Source: Pseudoflavonifractor sp050943825 (GTDB taxonomy: Bacteria; Bacillota; Clostridia; Oscillospirales; Oscillospiraceae). Taken from it: 64,000 bases of DNA. A program made the position numbers and the translations under genes. Below the pieces are notes generated by a model. The model made no database searches, had not been told where the DNA came from, and was given only the letters and a program-made list of their open reading frames with translations. Positions 43,685 through 52,107 of this stretch are shown in pieces; within the stretch, counting starts at the first letter, position 1; each line of letters begins with the position of its first letter. The DNA is taken from assembly GCF_050943825.1 (NCBI RefSeq), contig NZ_JBMNPX010000001.1:476437-540436 (forward strand). Direction: 5' to 3'.

Positions 43685-45115
43685 TCACTTTGTCAGCGCA
43701 AGCAGGACGCCTGTCCCCTCCTGCGGCACATAAGTCTCCACGTAGAGCTCCAGCCCGGTCAGCTCCTCCGCCTGGGCCTGTGCGGCCTCGTCCAGGGACC
43801 AGGTGACGGTGACGCTGCCGTCCCGCCAGTCGGTGTAGCTGTTCTGGTAGATGTCGGGGGCTCCGTCGCCGTAGAACAGCCTTCCGCTCTCATCCTCCCG
43901 GAAACCCTGGGGCAGCTCATCCGCCCCGGCTTCACGACGCAGGAAATAGGCCACGCTGCCGCAGTAGCCGGTGCTGCCCACCACGCCGTCCGGCTCCAGC
44001 CGGAGGGTCATCTGGCCCTCCTCCACCGTGAAGGAGGCAAAGGTATAGCCGCCCTCTCCCTGCCAGGGCAGGTCCTCCAGGCCCACGGTGACAAACTCGC
44101 CATCCAGCTCTGCCGTCAGCAGCTCCAGCGTCTCCGCGTCCTCCAAGCCATAAAGGATATAGGACTCCTCCCAGGCGGTGCCGTCCTCCGACAGTGCCGA
44201 GGTCAGCGCATCGTAGGGATAGTATCTGCCGTCCTCATCCCGGACCACAAACCAGCCCAGGCCGCCCCACAGGTCCGGCTCCGCCCGGTATTCCTCGGGC
44301 ACCGTCACACGGGCCCGCAGCACCGTGCCCAGCGGGGAGACTGTGACGCTCAGGGACTCCACCTGCCGCTCCCCCAGTGCCGCCGGGGTGGAGAGGGTGT
44401 AGGTCTGTGCCTCCATGGGCTCTGCCGTCAGGGTAAAGCTCCACTGGCCGGCCTCTTCCCGGTCGGACACGCCGTCCCAGTCCCCCAGGGGGGCCTCCGC
44501 CCTCAGGGTAACGGTCTTCCCGTTCTCCAGGGCCCCGGCCCGGTTCAGGGGCAGCCGCGACATGCCCACCAGGGTGTTGGCGTCCAGCAGGTACTGCTGC
44601 CCGTCCTGCCCGCCGGTCAGCACCACCCCGTCCGCCTCCAGGGTGAAGCTGGGCTCCAGGCCCATAGCCTGCCAGAGGTCGGGCGCGTCCGGCGAGATGG
44701 GCAGATGCTCCCGCTGGGACCAGACCTCCATGGGCTCTGCCGTCTCAAGGGTGTAAAACACGGTGCAGAAATTCTCGTCCATGGCCGTGTACTCGATGGT
44801 CAGGGTGTCTCCGTTGTCCGCCGTGGCGGACAGGTCGACCCGTTGGGCGCAGTCCTCATAGAGGGCCGCCTGGCCCAGGAACTGATACTCCTCCCTGCCC
44901 TTCAGGAAGTCCAGCGCGCCGGCGACATAGGCCAGGGCGGATGCGGCCAGCACAGCGCACACCGCCGCGGCCACCAGAACGGTCCTGCCCGCCCGGATTG
45001 CCCGGGGCGCTCTCGCCGTTCCCGTCATCATATCCACCAGCTTCTCCTTCTGCTCCGCCGTCAGGACTACGGCGTCCATCTCCCTGCGGTATTCCCGTTC
45101 AAGCATGCTCCTCAT
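43685..45115 (-). CDS. DUF4179-like membrane protein, probable anti-sigma partner
   Basis: A 476-aa protein with a cytoplasmic N-terminus of about 45 residues (EREYRREMDAVVLTAEQKEK), one membrane helix (TVLVAAAVCAVLAASALAYVAG) and a large extracytoplasmic beta-rich part. Its start lies 17 bases inside the end of the sigma gene. Same architecture as the 8816-10255 protein, though the outer parts differ strongly in sequence. Role as an anti-sigma/sensor is inferred from position and topology. Confidence 0.8.
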   Translation of the reverse strand: MRSMLEREYRREMDAVVLTAEQKEKLVDMMTGTARAPRAIRAGRTVLVAAAVCAVLAASALAYVAGALDFLKGREEYQFLGQAALYEDCAQRVDLSATADNGDTLTIEYTAMDENFCTVFYTLETAEPMEVWSQREHLPISPDAPDLWQAMGLEPSFTLEADGVVLTGGQDGQQYLLDANTLVGMSRLPLNRAGALENGKTVTLRAEAPLGDWDGVSDREEAGQWSFTLTAEPMEAQTYTLSTPAALGERQVESLSVTVSPLGTVLRARVTVPEEYRAEPDLWGGLGWFVVRDEDGRYYPYDALTSALSEDGTAWEESYILYGLEDAETLELLTAELDGEFVTVGLEDLPWQGEGGYTFASFTVEEGQMTLRLEPDGVVGSTGYCGSVAYFLRREAGADELPQGFREDESGRLFYGDGAPDIYQNSYTDWRDGSVTVTWSLDEAAQAQAEELTGLELYVETYVPQEGTGVLLALTK

Positions 45116-45584
45116 CCTCCTTCAGCATGTCGCGCAGCATTCCTCTGGCACGGCTCAGCCGGGTGCGGACCGCGCCCTCCCGCAGCCCCATAATTTTTGC
45201 AATCTGCTCCACAGTCAGGTCCTCGTAGTAGAAGAGATGCACCGGCGCCCGGTACTGCTCCGGCAGGTTCAGCACCGCCTCCAGCACATCCCCCCGCTCC
45301 CCCTCCGGCGCGGCGGCGTTTGCCGCCTCCTCCAGGGGCAGGTCCCGCCTGCGCCACGGCCTGCGGAACAGGCTCCGGGTGCAGTTCATGGCCACGTGGA
45401 GCAGCCAGGCCCGGCAGTGGGCCTCGTCCCGGAACACAGGCGCCGCCCACACCAGCCGGAGAAAGGTCTCCTGGGTGATGTCCTCGGCGTCCTCCCGGCT
45501 GCCGGTACGGGCATAGGCCAGCCGGTACACCGCCTGACCGTGGGTCTCCACCAGCCGCGCCGCCTCTTCCCGTTCCATATTCAC
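45099..45584 (-). CDS. ECF-type sigma factor
   Basis: A 161-aa ECF sigma factor. Region 2 at about 15-75 (ARTGSREDAEDITQETFLRLV), region 4 at about 105-155 (YRAPVHLFYYEDLTVEQIAKI, RLSRARGMLRDML). GGAGG precedes the ATG. A bipartite ECF-like promoter (TGTAAC, 17 bases, CGTGTA) lies just upstream at 45610-45638, suggesting that the factor drives its own operon. Coupled by overlap with the DUF4179-like gene. Confidence 0.92.
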   Translation of the reverse strand: MNMEREEAARLVETHGQAVYRLAYARTGSREDAEDITQETFLRLVWAAPVFRDEAHCRAWLLHVAMNCTRSLFRRPWRRRDLPLEEAANAAAPEGERGDVLEAVLNLPEQYRAPVHLFYYEDLTVEQIAKIMGLREGAVRTRLSRARGMLRDMLKEDEEHA

Positions 45585-45609
45585 CGCCTCCTTCTTCTGT
45601 TCTGCCTAT

Positions 45610-45638
45610 TACACGCGGCATCCGCCCGGATTGTTACA
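45610..45638 (-). promoter_or_regulatory. Candidate ECF sigma autoregulatory promoter
   Basis: Minus-strand TGTAAC (45633-45638), 17-base spacer, CGTGTA (45610-45615), close to the TGAAAC/CGT pattern of Bacillus ECF factors, about 20 bases before the sigma start codon. Confidence 0.55.
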
Positions 45639-45646
45639 GACAACGC

Positions 45647-45679
45647 AAAAATTCCGGGCGCATTACTGCGCCCGGAATT
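45647..45679 (-). terminator. Terminator of the third sigma operon
   Basis: AATTCCGGGCGCA-GTAA-TGCGCCCGGAATT followed on the minus strand by TTTGCG. Confidence 0.85.
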
Positions 45680-45703
45680 CTGCAGGCTCACACTCAGCCG
45701 TTG

Positions 45704-46633
45704 TCAGGTATACTCGCACAGGGCCGCCAGACCCATGTGGTCGGCCAGAGTCTGGATCTCCTCCAGCTCCAGCCCGGTGCCCTGCATGTACCACGCCATG
45801 TGGCCGGAGTAGACGCTGGCGTCGAAGCGCTGCTGTCCGCTGGCTGTGGTCCACATGGTGATGGCCACGGTGACGCCGTCGGCTGTCACATAGTGTACGC
45901 CGTCGGCCACCTCATACCGGTCCTCCTCCATCTCGTACTGATAGAACCAGCTGCACTCCACGTTGAAGGACGTCCCGTCTTCGCCCTCAAATCCGCCGAT
46001 AAAGGACTCATAGGTCAGTTCGCCGGTCTCCATGTCGGTCTCGGTGTGGTATACGCAGGTACCGGGCCTTGTGTCATAGTGCTCCTCCAGCCAGCTCACA
46101 TCCCAGCCGGGGCCGTCCCGCAGGCCGTTCAGGTCGGACAGCCGCTCCGCCCGGTACATCTCCGCCTGATAGGGCACCTCCCCTTTCATGAACTCCCAGG
46201 CGCGCATGTCGGTCCAGCCGTCAGCCTCCGTGCCCTGCCGCTCCTCGGCGATGGTACCTCCGGCGTAGTCGTTCCACGCCTCCTCGTTCTCTTTCGCCAG
46301 GGAAGCCGGGTCGAAGTCCTGACCGCCGTGGGGAATGTAATAGCCGTTCAGGCCGCCGCTCTTGTCCTCCTCCATGGCCGCCAGCAGCTCCTCCTCGTCC
46401 CGGAAAAAGTGGACCTGGGTCTGCCGCAGAACCGCGCCCACAGCACCCGCCGCTGTGGCCAGAACGCACAGCACCGCAGCGGCGGCCACGATGCGATAGA
46501 ACCGTCTGCCTCTCCTGGGGGCAGCCTGGGGCAGCTGCTCCAGGGCTGCGTCTATCCGTCTGTCGAAGCCCTCGGGGATGGGACAGTCCTCCCGCCGGGC
46601 ACGCTCCTTCATCCGCATATCAAACTCGTTCAT
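45704..46633 (-). CDS. Membrane-anchored anti-sigma-like protein
   Basis: A 309-aa protein starting MNEFDMRMKERARRE. About 47 cytoplasmic residues (FDRRIDAALEQLPQA), a membrane helix (RIVAAAAVLCVLATAAGAVG) and an acidic extracytoplasmic domain rich in Glu, Tyr and Trp. Its ATG overlaps the preceding sigma stop by four bases. The family of the outer domain is not recognised; the pairing suggests it restrains the sigma factor. Confidence 0.75.
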   Translation of the reverse strand: MNEFDMRMKERARREDCPIPEGFDRRIDAALEQLPQAAPRRGRRFYRIVAAAAVLCVLATAAGAVGAVLRQTQVHFFRDEEELLAAMEEDKSGGLNGYYIPHGGQDFDPASLAKENEEAWNDYAGGTIAEERQGTEADGWTDMRAWEFMKGEVPYQAEMYRAERLSDLNGLRDGPGWDVSWLEEHYDTRPGTCVYHTETDMETGELTYESFIGGFEGEDGTSFNVECSWFYQYEMEEDRYEVADGVHYVTADGVTVAITMWTTASGQQRFDASVYSGHMAWYMQGTGLELEEIQTLADHMGLAALCEYT

Positions 46634-47130
46634 AGCTCCTCCTTCAGCATCTCCCGCAGGCGGCCTCTGGCCCGGCACAACCGGGACTTGACCGTCCCCT
46701 GGGCCACGCCCAGCACCGAAGCGATCTGGGTCAGCGTCATATCCTCGTAGTAGAACAGGACCACCGCCGTCCGCTGGTCCTCCGGCAGGGCCAGAACCGC
46801 GTCCCACAGGCCGTCGTACTGTCTGTCCTCCATGCTGCCCGCCAGGGGTTCCAGGTCGTCGGTATAGGTCACCCTGGCCCCCTTCCGCCGCTGCTCCCGG
46901 GCGCAGTTGACCGTGATTTTCAGCAGCCAGCCCTTGAGCGCCTCCTCGCTTTTCAGCCTGCCGAAGGCCTGCCAGGCCCGCAGCAGCGCTTCGGACACCG
47001 CGTCCTCGGCGTCGGTGTCGCTGTCCAGGATGGCCCGGGCCGCCCGGTACATGGACCGGGTATGGGCCTGGGCAGCGGCGGCGAACCGCTCCCGCGCCCC
47101 GGCGGCGGGCACGGCTTTGATCATCTCCAT
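46630..47130 (-). CDS. ECF-type sigma factor
   Basis: A 166-aa sigma factor. Region 2 around residues 20-80 (DSDTDAEDAVSEALLRAW, LKGWLLKITVNCAREQ) and region 4 around 110-162 (QRTAVVLFYYEDMTLTQIASVL, CRARGRLREML). It is the first gene of a two-gene unit. AGGTGACACC precedes the ATG. Related in layout to the pairs at 10252 and 45099. Confidence 0.9.
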   Translation of the reverse strand: MEMIKAVPAAGARERFAAAAQAHTRSMYRAARAILDSDTDAEDAVSEALLRAWQAFGRLKSEEALKGWLLKITVNCAREQRRKGARVTYTDDLEPLAGSMEDRQYDGLWDAVLALPEDQRTAVVLFYYEDMTLTQIASVLGVAQGTVKSRLCRARGRLREMLKEEL

Positions 47131-47191
47131 GGTGTCACCTACTCATGTTTTCATTGTCCGGACACTTAATAGATGCACGGCGGATATAAAA

Positions 47192-47234
47192 GGTTCCCGG
47201 CAGAGCATTGGAAAAAAATGCTCTGCCGGGAACC
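47192..47234 (-). terminator. Terminator of the yfcE-like gene
   Basis: GGTTCCCGGCAGAGCATT paired with AATGCTCTGCCGGGAACC (perfect 18-bp stem), then TTTTATA on the minus strand. Confidence 0.88.
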
Positions 47235-47251
47235 CGTGCTCACTGTGGTGT

Positions 47252-47794
47252 TTACAGGCTGAGGGTGTGGTAGACCTGACCAGACAGATTCTTCCACAGG
47301 AAGGTCTTGCCGTCAAAGGTCATGTAGCCTCTCTCGCTCCCCTCCTTGGGAATGGACACGGAGCCGGGGTTCAGGTACAGGTTCTCCCCCACCGGCTCCC
47401 AGGCGGGGATGTGGGTATGGCCGTGGAGCAGGATGTCGCCGGGCTGAAGATGCGGCATGGCGTTTTTGTGGTGGTGGTGTCCGTGGGTGGCGAAGATCAT
47501 CCGCTCCCCCGCCCAGAGGATGGCGTAGTCGGCCAGCACGGGGAATTCCAGCACCATCTGGTCCACCTCGGCCTCGCAGTTGCCCCGGACGCACAGCAGG
47601 CGGCTCTTGCGCTCGTTCAGCAGGGTGATGACCTCCTTGGGGGCGTACTCGTCGGGCAGGTCGTTGCGGGGGCCGTGGTACAGCAGGTCCCCCAGCAGCA
47701 CCAGGCGATCGGCGCCCTCCCGGTCAAAGGCGGCCAGCAGGTCCCGGCAGTACCGGGCGGAGCCGTGGATATCCGAGGCAATCATCAGGTTCAT
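47252..47794 (-). CDS. YfcE/MJ0936-family phosphodiesterase
   Basis: A 180-aa metallophosphoesterase. All metal-binding motifs are visible: SDIHG, GDLLYHGP, GNCE, THGHHHH and GHTHIPAWE. The family hydrolyses phosphodiesters, in some cases 2',3'-cyclic or model substrates; the natural substrate here is unknown. The ATG at 47794 follows GGAGGAGAACAG. Transcribed alone. Confidence 0.92.
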   Translation of the reverse strand: MNLMIASDIHGSARYCRDLLAAFDREGADRLVLLGDLLYHGPRNDLPDEYAPKEVITLLNERKSRLLCVRGNCEAEVDQMVLEFPVLADYAILWAGERMIFATHGHHHHKNAMPHLQPGDILLHGHTHIPAWEPVGENLYLNPGSVSIPKEGSERGYMTFDGKTFLWKNLSGQVYHTLSL

Positions 47795-47881
47795 ATCTGT
47801 TCTCCTCCTCCGGCGTGTCCGCCGGGTACAGTTTCGTCGTTCAGTGAAAGAACTACCATGTTCCGCAGGGAAAGTCAAGCA

Positions 47882-47913
47882 CAAAAAACAGCGGCCTCCC
47901 GAATGGGAGACCG
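47882..47913 (-). terminator. Terminator of the SleB-like gene
   Basis: GCGGTCTCCC-ATTC-GGGAGGCCGC (one mismatch), with TGTTTTTTG on the minus strand. Confidence 0.8.
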
Positions 47914-47921
47914 CCGTACTG

Positions 47922-48716
47922 TTAACCGTAGAAGGAATGTCCGCCGATGGTGACGATGTGGCTCTTGTTGTTGGAGGCCCAGCAGGAGATGCCGGCGCCG
48001 TTAAACCAGTAGGCACCGGGCGCCTCCATGGCGCCCTCCAGGCAGAGCTTGGCGGCCAGGATGGACTCGCTGTTGGCCACGCAGTCGGTGGCGCCGGGGA
48101 ACTGGTTGGGCTGGCTGAGCACCTCAGCCACCGTGTTGGGGAAAGAGGGGCTGGCCACCCGGTTGAGGATGACGTTGCCTACGGCAATCTTGCCCTCCAG
48201 GGGCTGGTTGCCGCTCTCGTGGGTGATGACCCGGGCCAGCAGGTCCACGGTGGCGGCGTCGTAGTAGGTGCTGCCGGAGGCAAGCGGGGTGCCGGCAGCG
48301 GTGTAGGTCACGTTACCGTTTTCCCAGCTGATGGTGGCGCCCAGAGCGGTGGCCAGCACACGGGTGGGCACCAGGGTGTCGCCGGTGTCGTCCACCTTCA
48401 CGCCGTCGGGGATGTACAGGTACCGGTCGTTGATGACCAGGAAATTGGTGCCGATGCGGGCGTACATGGTGAAGTCATCCGCCCGGGCCACCAGCTGGTT
48501 GTTCTCCCAGGTGATGACCGCGTCGGGCCGGAGGGCCAGGGTGACGCCGTAGAAGGAGGTGTAGGTAGTATCACCATACTGGGTGGCGCAGAAATTGGTC
48601 TGCTCCACGCCGTCCACCACCACAGGGGCGGTGATATCTTCAGCCGCCAGCGCGTGACCGCTGAGGCCAATCATCAGTGCAAGTCCGAGTAAGGCGCAGG
48701 AAAAACGCTTCTTCAT
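47922..48716 (-). CDS. SleB-type cell wall hydrolase with stalk domain
   Basis: A 264-aa exported protein. Signal peptide residues 1-24 (ALAA-E). Residues about 30-140 resemble the copper-amine-oxidase N-terminal 'stalk' repeat (DDTGDTLVPTRVLATALGATISWENG). Residues about 155-264 are the SleB/Hydrolase_2 transglycosylase fold with the catalytic Glu in THESGNQPLEG and NRVASPSFPNTVAEVL. It probably cleaves cortex or cell-wall peptidoglycan. An ATG at 48731 is a less likely start. Confidence 0.9.
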   Translation of the reverse strand: MKKRFSCALLGLALMIGLSGHALAAEDITAPVVVDGVEQTNFCATQYGDTTYTSFYGVTLALRPDAVITWENNQLVARADDFTMYARIGTNFLVINDRYLYIPDGVKVDDTGDTLVPTRVLATALGATISWENGNVTYTAAGTPLASGSTYYDAATVDLLARVITHESGNQPLEGKIAVGNVILNRVASPSFPNTVAEVLSQPNQFPGATDCVANSESILAAKLCLEGAMEAPGAYWFNGAGISCWASNNKSHIVTIGGHSFYG

Positions 48717-48835
48717 GTGTCCACTCCTCATGCCGTTTCCATTCGGAAACTTTTTGTTACCATATTGTAACCTATCTGTTTCCAAATTGCAAGAGTTTTC
48801 TTTGTCGTTCCCGGTCACGCTCTGAAAAAGTGCAG

Positions 48836-48871
48836 AAAAGTACCCGTACCGGAGCGGTACGGGTACTTTTT
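48836..48871 (-). terminator. Terminator of guaB
   Basis: AAAGTACCCGTACC-GCTC-CGGTACGGGTACTTTT, just past the guaB stop. Confidence 0.88.
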
Positions 48872-48887
48872 CTTTGTGTTACTTTTG

Positions 48888-50363
48888 TTACTGGGCGCTG
48901 ATGGTGTAGTTGGGAGCCTCCTTGGTGATATACACGTCGTGGGGGTGGCTCTCCTTGAGACCGGCAGCGGTAATCTGGATGAACTGGGCCTTCTTCTGCA
49001 GGTCGGACACGGTGGCGCAGCCGCAGTAGCCCATACCGGCACGCAGGCCGCCCATCATCTGATAGATGGTGTCGGAGGTGGAGCCCTTGTAAGGCACGCG
49101 GCCCTCCACGCCTTCGGGAACCAGCTTCTTGTTGTTCTGCTGGAAGTAGCGGTCCTTGGAGCCCTTGGCCATGGCGCCCAGGGAGCCCATGCCGCGGTAG
49201 ACCTTGAACTGACGGCCCTGGTAGACCTCGGTGTCGCCGGGGGACTCCTCGCAGCCGGCCAGCAGGGAGCCCAGCATGACCACGTTGGCGCCGGCGGCAA
49301 TGGCCTTGGCGATGTCGCCGGAGTACTTCACGCCGCCGTCGGCGATGATGGGAATGCCGTACTTGTCAGCCACGCAGGCGGCGTCGTACACGGCGGTAAT
49401 CTGGGGCACGCCGATACCGGCCACCACGCGGGTGGTGCAGATGGAGCCGGGGCCGATACCGATCTTCACGCAGTCGGCGCCGGCCTCGATGAGGGCGCGG
49501 GTACCCTCCGCGGTGGCCACGTTGCCGGCGATGAGCTGTACGTCGGGGTACAGGGCCTTGATGCGCTTGACGCAGTCGATGATGTTGTGGCTGTGGCCGT
49601 GGGCGGAGTCCAGGCAGAGTACGTCGGCGCCGGCCTCCACCAGAGCGGCAACACGATCCAGCACGTCGCTGGTCACGCCGATGGCGGCGCCCACCAGCAG
49701 GCGGCCCTTGGCATCACGGGCGGAGTTGGGGTACACGGTGGCCTTCTCGATGTCCTTGATGGTGATGAGGCCCTTCAGGCGGAACTCGTCGTCCACCAGA
49801 GGGAGCTTCTCGATCTTGTGCTTGCGCAGGATCTCCTTGGCCTCCTCCAGGGTGATGCCCTCTTTGGCGGTGACCAGGTGGTCCTTGGTCATCACGTTGT
49901 CGATGAGCTGGGACATGTCCACCTCGAACTTCATATCACGGTTGGTGATGATGCCGATGAGCTTTCCGTTGTCGCAGATGGGCACGCCGGAGATGCGGTA
50001 CTTGGCCATCAGCTCATCCGCCTCGGCCAGGGTGTGGCCGGGGGCCAGCCAGAAGGGGTTGGTGATAACGCCGTTCTCGCTGCGCTTGACCATGTCCACC
50101 TGCTCAGCCTGCTGGCCGATGGACATATTCTTGTGGATGATGCCGATGCCGCCCTCACGGGCAATGGCGATGGCCATGCGGTACTCGGTGACGGTATCCA
50201 TGGCGGCGCTCATGAGAGGGATATTCAGCTGAATCTTCTTGGTCAGATTGGTGTGCAGGTCGATGTCGGCGGGGAGCACATCGCTCTCTGCGGGGACCAG
50301 CAGCACGTCGTCAAAGGTCAGACCCTGCTTGGTAAACTTCTGTCGCTCATCGGTATTGACCAT
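48888..50363 (-). CDS. guaB: Inosine-5'-monophosphate dehydrogenase
   Basis: A 491-aa enzyme that oxidises IMP to XMP, the first committed step of GMP synthesis. N-terminal LTFDDVLLVPAESDVLP, two CBS domains at about 95-210, catalytic Cys in GIGPGSICTTR, and the flap YRGMGSLGAM. AAAGGAG precedes the ATG. It is transcribed from a strong promoter at 50481-50509 through a leader of about 110 bases. No known purine riboswitch motif is visible in it. Confidence 0.97.
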   Translation of the reverse strand: MVNTDERQKFTKQGLTFDDVLLVPAESDVLPADIDLHTNLTKKIQLNIPLMSAAMDTVTEYRMAIAIAREGGIGIIHKNMSIGQQAEQVDMVKRSENGVITNPFWLAPGHTLAEADELMAKYRISGVPICDNGKLIGIITNRDMKFEVDMSQLIDNVMTKDHLVTAKEGITLEEAKEILRKHKIEKLPLVDDEFRLKGLITIKDIEKATVYPNSARDAKGRLLVGAAIGVTSDVLDRVAALVEAGADVLCLDSAHGHSHNIIDCVKRIKALYPDVQLIAGNVATAEGTRALIEAGADCVKIGIGPGSICTTRVVAGIGVPQITAVYDAACVADKYGIPIIADGGVKYSGDIAKAIAAGANVVMLGSLLAGCEESPGDTEVYQGRQFKVYRGMGSLGAMAKGSKDRYFQQNNKKLVPEGVEGRVPYKGSTSDTIYQMMGGLRAGMGYCGCATVSDLQKKAQFIQITAAGLKESHPHDVYITKEAPNYTISAQ

Positions 50364-50474
50364 ATCGCATCTCCTTTATCTTTTCCAGTGAATTTTCACT
50401 CGGCGTACGGGATAAAACTCCATGTGCAGGGAGCTCTGCAAAGCAAATGGACACTTGTCCCATCCGAATAAATT
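50364..50474 (-). promoter_or_regulatory. 5' leader of guaB with small hairpins
   Basis: Contains TGCAG-AGCTCC-CTGCA and GTGAA-AA-TTCAC type stems and a TTTGC/GCA-rich centre. It does not match the purine, PRPP or ppGpp riboswitch consensus as far as I can see. Confidence 0.35.
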
Positions 50475-50480
50475 TTTCCT

Positions 50481-50509
50481 ATTTTACGGCGGACGGGCCG
50501 TCTTGTCAA
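50481..50509 (-). promoter_or_regulatory. Promoter of guaB
   Basis: Minus-strand TTGACA (50504-50509), 17-base spacer, TAAAAT (50481-50486). Confidence 0.88.
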
Positions 50510-50527
50510 GAGGCGGCCTATCCATTC

Positions 50528-51265
50528 TTACAGGTTGGCCAAAGTGAGGGCCGCGTCGAAGCGGATTTTGCCCTCTTCGCCCATACCCTGGACCAGATGT
50601 CTGCCTTCCGACGCTCCGGTGAGCAGGTCGATAGCCTCGCCGGGACGGCACTCGGCCAGGTAGCATAGCTGAAGCTCAGACACATACTGCCCGCCGTCCA
50701 GCCGCTCCAGGTGGAGGGCGTCGCAGGCGAAGTCGGCGTAGCGAACGTTGTTGACATGGCCGTTGATGTCGGCGTCGCTGTAATGGAGGGTGCGGTGCTC
50801 GGCCAGAGCCAGCCCCTCCGGCATCCGCAGGCTGGTGAGCCGCTTTTCCTTGCACAGCTCCCCGCCGTCGGTGCCTGCGAACTCCTCCACGTTATTCAGC
50901 CGGAACAGCTTGTGGGTGTCCAGGTCGGCCAGCACCCAGGAGGACACCGCCTCCCCCACACGCTCTCCCTTCACGAACAGGTCGAAGTCCCGGTACATGG
51001 CCGCGCCCTTGCCGCCCCGGTGCCAGGTGCGCACCGTCACCGGTTCGCTCCAGTGGAGGGGCCGGTCCAGCCGGTACCAGATGCGGGAGAGCATCCAGAA
51101 CACATTGTACCGTGCAATCATCTCATCCCGGGACACGTGGAGCTCCACCGCCGCCGTGGTGGCCGCCTCCTGGAGAATCCCCAGCAGGGCTGACGGCCGG
51201 CACTGGTCAAAGGGGTCCACGTCCCTGGAGTCCACAGGGTAAGTGCCTTCAAAATAAACGCTCAA
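50528..51265 (-). CDS. Acyl-ACP thioesterase
   Basis: A 245-aa double-hotdog thioesterase of the FatA/FatB-like family. First hotdog: YPVDSRDVDPFDQCRPSALL. Second hotdog with the catalytic Asn-His region DINGHVNNVRYADF. It releases free fatty acids from acyl-ACP. The start is a TTG at 51265 (AGGAAG upstream), since no ATG lies close. Such genes are frequent in gut clostridia, where free fatty acids or special lipids may be the product. Confidence 0.92.
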   Translation of the reverse strand: MSVYFEGTYPVDSRDVDPFDQCRPSALLGILQEAATTAAVELHVSRDEMIARYNVFWMLSRIWYRLDRPLHWSEPVTVRTWHRGGKGAAMYRDFDLFVKGERVGEAVSSWVLADLDTHKLFRLNNVEEFAGTDGGELCKEKRLTSLRMPEGLALAEHRTLHYSDADINGHVNNVRYADFACDALHLERLDGGQYVSELQLCYLAECRPGEAIDLLTGASEGRHLVQGMGEEGKIRFDAALTLANL

Positions 51266-51343
51266 GATTTTTCTTCCTTTCCCGGTATACCCAGGCCGCC
51301 GGAGCGTTCTCCGGCAGTCTCATCCATCTGCGGCGGAACAGGT

Positions 51344-51952
51344 TCAGTGCCCGCTGTGGATCACAATGGTGTTCTTGCAGCAGATGTCGTCAATGTCCGA
51401 GGCGGTGGCGGCGGGGATACGCATGGCCGCGCCGCAGTCGGCACAGAACAGGTCGATGGAGCTGTAATTGACCTGCATCTTCCACTGCTTGGAGCCGCAG
51501 GCGCAGGAGATGCCGCCTCTGGCCGCGATATCCTTGAGTTCGGAGAGCACCTCGTGCATCACCAGTTCGTCCAGAAATGCACCCTTCTCCCCCGCGTCCT
51601 GTTCCAGCTTGTCCACCGCTTCCTCCAGACGGCGCACAGCGGCGAACACAGGGCCCTCCTCTCCCACGTAGCAGCAGTCCAGACCGGACGCGCCGCAGGA
51701 AAAGGCCAGCGCCTTCTCGTGGAGGAAGGCCTTGGCGGAACAGGTGACGGTGTGCTCGGTCTGGCAGAACAGGCAGGGCACGGTCAGCTTCACCCGGTCC
51801 CCCATCATCTCCACCTTGAGGGCGGACTTACCGCAGGGACAGGGCAGCTCATTGGCCGATGCAGCCAGCTGAAAGACACTGCGCTCTACAATCACACTCT
51901 GATGACAGGACGGGCAGATATAGGCCAGCGTCCGTTTGCTCTCTTGTACCAT
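51344..51952 (-). CDS. Cysteine-rich zinc-ribbon protein
   Basis: A 202-aa cytoplasmic protein with several CXXC-type pairs: CPSC, CPCG, CLFC, CACG and CADC, consistent with two or three zinc ribbons, resembling CpXC-domain proteins at the N-terminus. A helical region (RRLEEAVDKLEQDAG) separates them. The function is unknown. The ATG at 51952 follows GTGAGG; an earlier start at 52003 lies inside the promoter. Divergent from spoVAD. Confidence 0.75.
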   Translation of the reverse strand: MVQESKRTLAYICPSCHQSVIVERSVFQLAASANELPCPCGKSALKVEMMGDRVKLTVPCLFCQTEHTVTCSAKAFLHEKALAFSCGASGLDCCYVGEEGPVFAAVRRLEEAVDKLEQDAGEKGAFLDELVMHEVLSELKDIAARGGISCACGSKQWKMQVNYSSIDLFCADCGAAMRIPAATASDIDDICCKNTIVIHSGH

Positions 51953-51991
51953 GAAAAATACCTCACTTCGCCGTTGCGGGCAGATAATAGC

Positions 51992-52020
51992 ATTATACCG
52001 CAAATATCACCGTTTGACCA
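51992..52020 (-). promoter_or_regulatory. Promoter of the zinc-ribbon gene
   Basis: Minus-strand TGGTCA (52015-52020), 17-base spacer, TATAAT (51992-51997). Confidence 0.7.
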
Positions 52021-52107
52021 GCATGTCCGCCCACAAAATACGCACTTATATTTTCTTCCCTTTTTGTTCAAACTAAGCCCACTTCTGAAAGATACGAGGT
52101 GGAGCGC

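Noticed and set aside
50364..50474. Purine, PRPP or ppGpp riboswitch before guaB
   Set aside because: The length would allow a small aptamer, but none of the conserved loops that I know is present; kept only as an unassigned leader.
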